Positions 40,649 through 46,981 of a stretch of 64,000 nucleotides of DNA are shown here, in pieces (the stretch's first letter is position 1; each line of letters starts with the position of its first letter). Below the pieces are notes generated by a model, which was given only the letters and a program-made list of their open reading frames with translations, did not search any database and was not told the origin of the DNA. Source of the DNA: Streptomyces sp. H27-C3 (GTDB taxonomy: Bacteria > Actinomycetota > Actinomycetes > Streptomycetales > Streptomycetaceae). Where the stretch lies: positions 347,091 to 411,090 of the forward strand of contig NZ_JASITA010000001.1 of NCBI RefSeq assembly GCF_030063415.1. The letters run 5' to 3'. The translations under genes and the position numbers were made by a program.

Positions 40649-41410
40649 GTGGCTGGACTGCCCATGACCAACGCCTGGATCCGCCAGTTTCATCCGGCGC
40701 CGGAGGCAGACACCCGCCTCGTCTGCTTCCCGCACGCAGGCGGGTCTGCCACGTTCTATTTCCCGGTCTCCCAGGCTCTGTTCCCCCAGGTGGACGTGTT
40801 GGCGGTGCAGTACCCGGGCCGGCAGGACCGCATGAACGAGCCCTGTGTGGACGACATCCACACCATGGCGGACCGGATCACCGAGGAGCTCCTGCCCTGG
40901 GCCGATCGCCCGATGACCCTGTTCGGCCACAGCATGGGCGCCACCATCGCCTTCGAGGTCGCGCGGCGACTTGAAGCGCGAGGGATTGTCCCGCTGGGGC
41001 TGTTCGCGTCCGGACGCCGAGCCCCCTCGCGCCACCGCGACGAGCAGCTCCATCTGCGCGACGACGCAGGACTCATCAGCGAGCTGCAACGGCTGAGCGG
41101 CACCGATGCGCAGGTGCTCGCCGACGAGGCGATCCTGCGCATGATCCTTCCAGCGGTGCGCAACGACTACCGCGCCGTCGAGACGTACCGGTGTCAGCCG
41201 GGTCCGCCCTTGAACTGCCCGGTCAACGTGCTGACGGCCGACGACGACCCCCTGGTGGACCTCGCTGACGCCAGAGCCTGGGCGCAGCACACCGTGGCCC
41301 CGTTTCGCATCCGGGTCTTCACCGGTGGGCACTTCTTCGTGAGCGCCCACACCGAGAGCGTCGTGCGGGAGATCACCAGGCACATCGACGCAATGACCGT
41401 TCAGCGCTGA
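40649..41410 (+). CDS. type II thioesterase (alpha/beta hydrolase) of the PKS/NRPS cluster
   Basis: This is a stand-alone thioesterase of about 253 residues that removes stalled or mis-primed acyl groups from carrier domains. Visible features are the N-terminal VCFPHAGGSATFYFP block, the nucleophile elbow GHSMGA near residue 94, the acidic residue in TADDDPLVD, and the His in GGHFF near the C-terminus. Length and motifs match the GrsT/RifR family. I chose the GTG at 40649 because an AAGGGAAG ribosome site lies about 5 nt upstream; ATG at 40664 is the alternative. It is divergent from the PKS genes, and the amidase follows after 36 nt in the same direction, so the two probably share a transcript. 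Editing for the assembly line on the opposite strand is inferred from position. Confidence 0.9.
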   Translation: MAGLPMTNAWIRQFHPAPEADTRLVCFPHAGGSATFYFPVSQALFPQVDVLAVQYPGRQDRMNEPCVDDIHTMADRITEELLPWADRPMTLFGHSMGATIAFEVARRLEARGIVPLGLFASGRRAPSRHRDEQLHLRDDAGLISELQRLSGTDAQVLADEAILRMILPAVRNDYRAVETYRCQPGPPLNCPVNVLTADDDPLVDLADARAWAQHTVAPFRIRVFTGGHFFVSAHTESVVREITRHIDAMTVQR

Positions 41411-41446
41411 GCACGCATCGGTGACGAGGGCAAGGAGCTGGGACCG

Positions 41447-42862
41447 CTGAAAATCGAGGAATACGCGTCCTACGACGCGGTAGGTCTGCGTGAGCTGATT
41501 CAGGGGCGCGAGGTGAGCGCGGCCGAGGTGGAGGAGGTCGCGCGCCGTGCGCTGGAGCAGGCCGACGCCGATCTCAACGCGTTGACCCGGCCGCTGTTCG
41601 ACGCGTCCCTCGCCCATGAGCCCGAGGGGCCGCTGGGCGGCGTCCCCTTCGTCATCAAAGACAGCGGTCCCTTCGCGCAGGGTGTGCCGTTCACCATCGG
41701 CAGCCGCAGCATCAATGGCGCCTACGCGGCGGTCGACCACGACTTGATGGTCCGTTTCCGTGCCGCGGGCCTGGCGGCGCTCGGGCAGAGCACCGCGCCG
41801 GAGTTCGGGCTGAGCTTCGCGACCGAGTCGGTGCGCTACGGCCCGACGCGCAACCCCTGGGACCTCGAACGCGGGGTCGGTGGTTCGAGCGGTGGCTCCG
41901 CGGCGCTCGTCGCCGCGGGTGCGGTGCCGATCGCCCACGCCAACGACGCGGGCGGATCCATCCGCGTTCCGGCGTCCTCCTGCGGCCTTGTCGGCCTCAA
42001 GCCGAGCCTCGGCCGCACCCCCTGCGGCCCGCTGGCCGGCGAGGTCGCCTTCGGGCAGCTCGTCGAGTTCGCGGTCACCCGGACCGTACGGGACACCGCG
42101 TTGCTGCTCGACGCGGTGTGCGCACCGACCGTGGGCGACAAGTACCAGGCGCCGCAGCCCGCCCGCTCCTACGCCGAGTTGATCCACACCGACCCCGGGC
42201 GGCTGCGCGTGGCGCTGACCACCTCGGCCTGGACGGGCGCGACCGTGGACGCGCAGGTGGCCGAGGCCACGGTGACCGTGGGCCAGGTGCTGGAATGGAT
42301 CGGCCACACGGTCACTGAGAGCCGGGTGGACGTCGACGGCGAGGCGGTCGTCGAAGCCGCCATGCTCACCGCCGTCACCACCGGTGGCGCGGTCCTCAGG
42401 GGCGCGCCCCGCCGGCCCGACGCCTCGTTGCTGGAAGCGGTGTCGCGACGCGTGCTCGCGGAGACGGAGGCGTTCACCGCGCTCGACGTGATGAACGCGA
42501 TGGAGGCCCAGAACCGGGTGACCCGGCCCGTAGGCCGGCTCTTCCAGGAGTACGACCTGCTGGTGACGCCGACGCTGGCCCAGTTGCCCGCCCGCCACGG
42601 CACTCTGAACTACCACGATCCGCGCCACTCGGTGCGCTCCTGGCTGGGCCGCATTTTCGAGTACGGCCCGTTCACCGCCACCTTCAACGTGTCGGGGAAC
42701 CCGGCCATCAGTCTGCCCCTGGGCCGGAGCCACGAAGGTCTGCCCATCGGAGTGCAGCTCGTCGCCGCCCACGGCCGGGAGGACCTGCTGCTCCAGGTGG
42801 CGGCGCAACTGGAACAGGCAGCGCCGTGGAAGGACCGCCAACCACCGGCCTACGTCGGCTGA
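41447..42862 (+). CDS. amidase signature family hydrolase, probable CTG start
   Basis: The protein hydrolyses amide bonds with the Ser-cisSer-Lys triad of the amidase-signature family. The Lys is in FVIKDSG (about residue 69), the cis-Ser in GSSGGSAA (about 146) and the nucleophile Ser in the GGSIRVPAS block (about 170). The first ATG/GTG in frame (GTG 41513) would remove the conserved family N-terminus (YDAVGLRELIQGREVSAAEV), which is clearly coded upstream. Between the thioesterase stop and that point the best start is CTG 41447, 9 nt after a perfect AAGGAG (41432-41437). Predicted length is 471 aa. It sits 36 nt after the type II thioesterase and likely shares its operon, so it may trim an amide of the hybrid peptide-polyketide. 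The substrate is unknown. Confidence 0.85.
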   Translation: MKIEEYASYDAVGLRELIQGREVSAAEVEEVARRALEQADADLNALTRPLFDASLAHEPEGPLGGVPFVIKDSGPFAQGVPFTIGSRSINGAYAAVDHDLMVRFRAAGLAALGQSTAPEFGLSFATESVRYGPTRNPWDLERGVGGSSGGSAALVAAGAVPIAHANDAGGSIRVPASSCGLVGLKPSLGRTPCGPLAGEVAFGQLVEFAVTRTVRDTALLLDAVCAPTVGDKYQAPQPARSYAELIHTDPGRLRVALTTSAWTGATVDAQVAEATVTVGQVLEWIGHTVTESRVDVDGEAVVEAAMLTAVTTGGAVLRGAPRRPDASLLEAVSRRVLAETEAFTALDVMNAMEAQNRVTRPVGRLFQEYDLLVTPTLAQLPARHGTLNYHDPRHSVRSWLGRIFEYGPFTATFNVSGNPAISLPLGRSHEGLPIGVQLVAAHGREDLLLQVAAQLEQAAPWKDRQPPAYVG

Positions 42863-42965
42863 ACACCCGCCGCGCGGCGCCCGCCCTGCCTCGCCGGGCC
42901 CGCCGCACGCCACCGCAATCCGCGCACGCACCACCCACGGCGAAGCCACGGCCCATAACACCGAG

Positions 42966-43700
42966 TCACGACTCGGGGCAGGGAACACGGACGACGACCG
43001 CCGTGGCCAGGTGGCCGGGGCCTTCCGTGGCCAGGCGGCGCCACCGCCCGTCGAAGCGGTCGACGCGCACTCCCGATACGAGTGGTCCGGGGACCTTCAG
43101 GGTCGCGGTGAACGTCCCCAGATCCGGATCGGGCACGATCACGCACTCGCTGAAGTCCAGCCACCGGCCAGTCAGCGGGAACCACGCCTTGAAGACGCTC
43201 TCCTTGGCGCTGAACAGCAGCCGGTCCCAGGCAATCGCAGGGTCGGCAGTGGTGAGCCGGTCGAGGACGCCCCGCTCCTCGGGCAACGCCACGACATCCA
43301 ACAGGCCGTGCGGCACAGGCACGTTCGGTTCGGCATCCACGCCCACCGAGGCGACCGCGGTGCGCCAGGCCACCGCCGCACCGCGGTATCCCTCGCAGTG
43401 CGTCATGCTCCCGACGACTCCATTGGGCCATCGCGGTGCGCGATGCGCCCACGGCGGGCCCTCCCGGGCGGGCACGATCGGCCCCGGCGCCACACCGAGC
43501 CGGGCCAGCGCGCCGCGCGCGCAACGCCGAACCGTGGCGAACTCCCGTCGCCGCGCGGCGACGGCTCCAGCCACAACCTCGGCCTCCTGAGGGAACAGCC
43601 CGACATCCGGTGGATCGGCGAACAGCTCACGGACCTCGACGTCCTCGGGAAGCAGCCCGGTGAGCAGGCCGCCCTGCCCGACGACGGCGGCGGCGGTCAT
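42966..43700 (-). CDS. 4'-phosphopantetheinyl transferase, Sfp/EntD type
   Basis: This enzyme transfers 4'-phosphopantetheine from CoA to the Ser of carrier domains, activating ACPs and PCPs. Diagnostic motifs are VGVDAEPN (magnesium-binding acidic residue) and FSAKESVFKAWFP, with the upstream SMTHCEGY block. The length of 244 aa is normal. ATG at 43700 overlaps the TGA of the metallophosphoesterase gene (ATGA), showing coupling. A longer in-frame extension to 43766 is possible but lies entirely inside the upstream gene. This metallophosphoesterase-PPTase pair recurs in Streptomyces genomes, so the gene may be a general housekeeping PPTase and not cluster-specific, although it would serve the neighbouring assembly line. 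Confidence 0.93.
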   Translation of the reverse strand: MTAAAVVGQGGLLTGLLPEDVEVRELFADPPDVGLFPQEAEVVAGAVAARRREFATVRRCARGALARLGVAPGPIVPAREGPPWAHRAPRWPNGVVGSMTHCEGYRGAAVAWRTAVASVGVDAEPNVPVPHGLLDVVALPEERGVLDRLTTADPAIAWDRLLFSAKESVFKAWFPLTGRWLDFSECVIVPDPDLGTFTATLKVPGPLVSGVRVDRFDGRWRRLATEGPGHLATAVVVRVPCPES

Positions 43701-44533
43701 CGCCGCCCCACGGGTGCGGGGAGTATGCGGCACAACCCGGCAGGCGCGGCCGGTCGGCCGCGCCACTCACGCGGATAGCCGAGCGAGACCTCACGATGGG
43801 GCACACCGTCGCACTCAATGGTGCGCGGTATGTGCAGATGCCCGTAGACGACGGCGGCGGCGCGGTAGCGCACATGCCACTCAGCCGTGGCCTCGGTGCC
43901 GCACCACAGCGCGAACTCCGGGTAGTGCAGGACGCGGGTGGGTTCGCGCACCAGGGGAAAATGATTGACGAGCACGGTGGGCAGCGCGGAGTCGATCCGG
44001 TCCAACCGTGAGCGCGTGTACGCGAGCCGCGCCCTGCACCATGCCTCACGGCTGGGATACGGATCGGAGTGCAGCAGGTACTCGTCGGTCGCCACCACAC
44101 CGGCCTCGTGGGCGGCGCGGAGCGCTTCTTTCTTGGTGTGCGTTCCGGCGGGCCGGAACGTGTAGTCGTAGAGCACGAACAGGGGCGCGACGACGACCGG
44201 CCCTTCCGGGCCCTCCCACACTGGATACGGGTCCTCGGGTGTCACCACCCCGAGCTCCCGCAGTCTGTCGACCAAGGCCAGGTAGCGTTCCTCACCACGC
44301 AGCTGGACCGGGTCCTTCGGCGGGGTCCAGAGTTCGTGGTTGCCCGGGACCCAGATGACTTTCGTGAAGCGAGCACGCAGCAGTTGCATCGCCCACACGA
44401 TGTCGCTGAATGTCTCTCCGACGTCCCCTGCGATGATCAGCCAGTCGTCATCGGACTGGGGACGCAGACCCTCGACGATTTCGCGGTTCTCGGGATGGCG
44501 GACGTGGAGGTCACTGACAGCGAGCAGGCTCAT
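43697..44533 (-). CDS. calcineurin-like metallophosphoesterase
   Basis: This is a cytoplasmic metallo-dependent phosphatase-fold protein of 278 aa. Metal-binding motifs are visible in order: SDLHVRHPEN (D-x-H) at the N-terminus, IIAGDVGE (GD), VPGNHELW (GNHE), VNHFPL and YGHLHIPRT (GHxH). I chose the ATG at 44533 because the SDLH motif begins six residues in; the longer reading to 44581 adds sequence with no family match. It is followed by the phosphopantetheinyl transferase with a 4-bp overlap. The substrate is not known. The conserved pairing with a PPTase suggests a link to CoA/phosphopantetheine metabolism, which is inference. Confidence 0.9.
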   Translation of the reverse strand: MSLLAVSDLHVRHPENREIVEGLRPQSDDDWLIIAGDVGETFSDIVWAMQLLRARFTKVIWVPGNHELWTPPKDPVQLRGEERYLALVDRLRELGVVTPEDPYPVWEGPEGPVVVAPLFVLYDYTFRPAGTHTKKEALRAAHEAGVVATDEYLLHSDPYPSREAWCRARLAYTRSRLDRIDSALPTVLVNHFPLVREPTRVLHYPEFALWCGTEATAEWHVRYRAAAVVYGHLHIPRTIECDGVPHREVSLGYPREWRGRPAAPAGLCRILPAPVGRR

Positions 44534-44844
44534 CGCGACACCCCCGCCAGTCCATGGTGGCCGTTCTCCATGCCCTCGCACACATCGCTTCCTTGTTCCC
44601 GTACGGATTCCCGACGTGCCCCGACGGCCGGACGCGCGTCCGGCACACTCTATGCGGCCATGCCCGGCAGCCCACTGAACGCCTACTGGGGTGCGGAGCG
44701 GGTGCTCGCGCCGGCCCTCTGGCCTTCACACTCGCGTAGTTGGTATAGAATTGGATGCTGCCTTCCCCAGCGCCACGGTCCACGCGCCACAGGGGACCAT
44801 GGGAGGTGCACGTCCGCCGCCCGCGTGTCAGGAGAGCACCCGCT
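44534..44844. promoter_or_regulatory. Divergent intergenic region with a perfect 18-bp palindrome
   Basis: This stretch separates the metallophosphoesterase (minus) from the pentapeptide-repeat gene (plus). It contains a perfect 18-bp palindrome at 44627-44644 (GCCGGACGCG and its complement), which may be an operator. A TATAGAAT box at 44744-44751, in a locally AT-richer patch about 95 nt before the plus-strand start, could be a -10 element. No good -35 at standard spacing was found. Confidence 0.35.
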
Positions 44845-45672
44845 TTGTCAGAGCCCACCCCCCACGCCGCGCACCGCGACCTGCAGGCCGACTGCGGGAA
44901 CTGCTTCGGACTGTGCTGCGTGGCACTGCCCTTCGCGCGCTCGGCGGACTTCGCCGCGAACAAGGCCGCGGGTACCCCGTGCGGCAACCTCCAAAAAGAC
45001 TTTGGCTGCGGCATTCATGAGCGTCTGCGGGACAGCGGCTACACAGGCTGCACAGTCTTCGACTGCTTCGGGGCGGGCCAGAAGGTCTCCCAGGTCACCT
45101 TCGAAGGCCGCAGCTGGCGTGAGGAGCCGGATTCGGCCCGCACCATGTACGAGGTCTTTCCCGTCATGCGGCAACTGCACGAGTTGCTGCGGTACGCCGC
45201 CGAGGGCCTGGATCTCGCGGCGGCGAGGCCGGTCCACCGTGACCTGCGCCGAGCCTACGACCGGCTCGACGCCCTGACGCGCGACTCGGCCGAGGCCATC
45301 CTCGCGGCGGACGTGCCCGCACTGCGCGGAGAAGTGAACACACTGCTGCTGCGTGTCAGCGAACTGGCCCGCGCCGAAGTGCCGGGCAAAAAGAAGAACC
45401 ACCGCGGCGCCGACCTCATGGGCGCCCGCCTGCGCGGGGCCAAGCTGCGGGGGGCCAGCATGCGCGGTGCCTATCTGATCGCCGCCGATCTTTCGGGCTC
45501 CGACCTGCGCGCCGCCGACTTGATCGGCGCCGACCTGCGCGATGCCAACCTGGCCGGTGCCGATCTGACCGGCGCGCTGTTCCTCACCCAGCCACAGCTC
45601 AACGCCGCCCGCGGCGACCAGGCGACCAGGATCCCCGCGGCCCTCCAGCGTCCGGACCACTGGGCCGCCTAG
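44845..45672 (+). CDS. Cys-cluster plus pentapeptide-repeat protein
   Basis: The start is TTG 44845, placed 8 nt after GGAGAG (44831-44836); longer readings upstream have no family match. The 275-residue protein begins with a cysteine-rich domain (CGNCFGLCC, then more Cys in FGCGIHERL and the GCTVFDCFG stretch), like metal-binding YkgJ-type clusters. A helical middle (residues ~110-185) follows. The C-terminal part, from about residue 190, is a run of A(D/N)LxG pentapeptides that should form a right-handed beta-helix (GADLMGARL, GADLRDANL, GADLTGALF). The molecular role is unknown; pentapeptide proteins often protect or mimic nucleic-acid-associated targets, but nothing here proves that. The stop codon TAG lies inside the CTAG of an IS-end remnant, so the original C-terminus may have been altered. 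Confidence 0.82.
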   Translation: MSEPTPHAAHRDLQADCGNCFGLCCVALPFARSADFAANKAAGTPCGNLQKDFGCGIHERLRDSGYTGCTVFDCFGAGQKVSQVTFEGRSWREEPDSARTMYEVFPVMRQLHELLRYAAEGLDLAAARPVHRDLRRAYDRLDALTRDSAEAILAADVPALRGEVNTLLLRVSELARAEVPGKKKNHRGADLMGARLRGAKLRGASMRGAYLIAADLSGSDLRAADLIGADLRDANLAGADLTGALFLTQPQLNAARGDQATRIPAALQRPDHWAA

Positions 45673-45710
45673 CGGTGGTTTGCTGAACCGGGCGATAGAG
45701 ATCAAGCGGG
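45669..45710. mobile_element. Solitary IS end (remnant of the IS701-like element family seen at 61261)
   Basis: The 42 nt from CTAG at 45669 match the left end of the intact element at 61261-61302 at 37 of 42 positions, including CTAGCGGTGGTTTG. No transposase or opposite inverted repeat is found nearby. The remnant supplies the stop codon of the pentapeptide-repeat gene. Apart from the palindrome at 45911, I see nothing further in the rest of the gap to 46082. Confidence 0.7.
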
Positions 45711-45910
45711 TGGCTGCGGGCGAGGGCAGTGAGCCGCGCTTTTGGCTCGATGGGTGCGGCACGGTGATCAGGTGAACTTGGCCGAGGGCGTCCAAGCGGG
45801 GTGCGGCGCCGACTGATTCGGCGGCCCCCATGGTGTGGGCGGGGTGGTCGTCGTCGATACGACCACAGGAGTCGTCTGAGGTCATCGCACCTCTCTGTTC
45901 AGCCTGCGGA

Positions 45911-45942
45911 GGGGCCCTGGTGCCAATTGGCACCAGGGCCCC
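45911..45942. terminator. Perfect 32-bp palindrome, possible bidirectional terminator
   Basis: The 16 bases from 45911 (GGGGCCCTGGTGCCAA) are followed at once by their exact reverse complement. As RNA this makes a very stable hairpin on either strand. It lies between the 3' end of the pentapeptide-repeat gene (plus) and the 3' end of the broken AhpD-like gene (minus), where a bidirectional terminator would be expected. There is no U-tract, as is usual in Streptomyces. A binding site for a dimeric protein cannot be excluded. Confidence 0.65.
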
Positions 45943-46082
45943 GAAGGAACCGCTACGCCATCTGCCGACGACCGCACGCACCAGACCCCGCCCGGACCGG
46001 CACTCGGGCAGGCAAAGGGAATGCGACGACACGCCCCGGCCCGGCCCGAATGTTCGAGGGCCGGACCGGCGGCGTCGATGGT

Positions 46083-46565
46083 GGTCAGCCGGCGACGGTG
46101 GCGAGATTGCCGGGCTGGTAGGAGCCGCGCTGGTTGTTGAGGATCACGCCGATCCGGTGGGTGGCGTTGATCATGGCGATCAGGGAGACCAGCGCGAGGG
46201 CCTGATCATCGTCGTAGTGCCTGCTGACCTGGGCCGGCCCACATCCCGTCCGAGACGCCCTCATGGCTGTCGATGATGCGGGTGCCCCCCTCGGTCAGGG
46301 CCAGCGCGGCGCGCTCGGCCTCGGTGAACACGGTGGAGTGACGCCAGGCGGCGACCAGGTTCAGCCGGGCCGCGCTCTCGCCGGCGGCTGCGGCGTCCTT
46401 GCCGTGGATGTCGAGGCAGAAGCCGCAGCCGTTGATCTGGTCGGCGCGCAGCTGCACCAGTTCCTGGGTGGGCCTGGGCAGCGGCGACCCCTGGCTCACG
46501 GCGAAGATCCGCTTACCGATCTTGGCGCCGGTCTCGTTCGCGAACAGGTTCCTACGGGGTTCCAT
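46083..46565 (-). pseudogene. frameshifted AhpD-like carboxymuconolactone decarboxylase-family protein
   Basis: The first reading frame from ATG 46565 encodes an AhpD-type peroxidase core with its redox pair in CGFCLDIHGKDA and the typical LVAAWRHSTVFTEAERAAL helix. It then runs out of frame and stops at 46206. The expected C-terminus (HYDDDQALALVSLIAMINA, then a GVILNNQRG tail) is present downstream in another frame and ends at 46083. The break is at about 46232-46239, where GGCC is doubled (GGCCGGCC); removing one copy restores a full-length protein. The normal family member is about 160 aa and uses the two Cys for peroxide reduction. It faces the sigma-factor fragment at 46762, which fits the known pairing of ECF41 sigma factors with such proteins. 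Confidence 0.8.
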
Positions 46566-46761
46566 CACAACGTCCTCGCTCGTGAAATCGTGCGCCGCGC
46601 AGATCGTCCGCGCAGCGTCCTGATGCCCATAGGCCGCCGGCCGCCCCTGCCCTGTGACAACACGACGATGTGACGCAGGCCATCGTGGTTGTGTGTCACA
46701 AGCGAGCCAGGAGCGGCGACTTGTGCGTGTAACAGAGCACAGGCGCGACAGGCAGGAGCCG

Positions 46762-46920
46762 ATGATGGACGAGTACACCCAACAGGCGACCGGCATGAGC
46801 GGGCACAGCCCTCTCGCCCAGGGCGCGAACTCCGCGACCGAGGCGTTCGTCGCCCATCGCAACCTGCTGTTCACCGTTGCCTACGAGATGCTCGGACCCG
46901 ATGCGAGGGAGACACCGGCG
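46762..46920 (+). pseudogene. truncated ECF (SigJ/ECF41-like) sigma factor, region 2 start only
   Basis: After a GGCAGGAG ribosome site, the frame from ATG 46762 contains ATEAFVAHRNLLFTVAYEML, which matches the beginning of sigma region 2 in ECF41/SigJ-type factors. Homology stops after the GPDAR residues. The expected next helix (the DAEDVLQETWLRW block) is missing, and unrelated sequence follows to a stop at 47043. The rest of the gene has been lost, probably by the rearrangement that placed the 3' end of the STAND gene here. It is divergent from the broken AhpD-like gene, so the pair looks like a dead ECF41 locus. Confidence 0.65.
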
Positions 46921-46981
46921 TGCACTGGGCCCGCCTCTCACCGTCGGTGGAGGCCGTCCGCCTCCACGGCGCGTTCCGGTC

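Noticed and set aside
44848..46032. A 394-aa minus-strand frame covering the pentapeptide-repeat gene
   Set aside because: It is antisense to a gene with clear repeats and a good ribosome site; its only familiar part is the IS-end translation.
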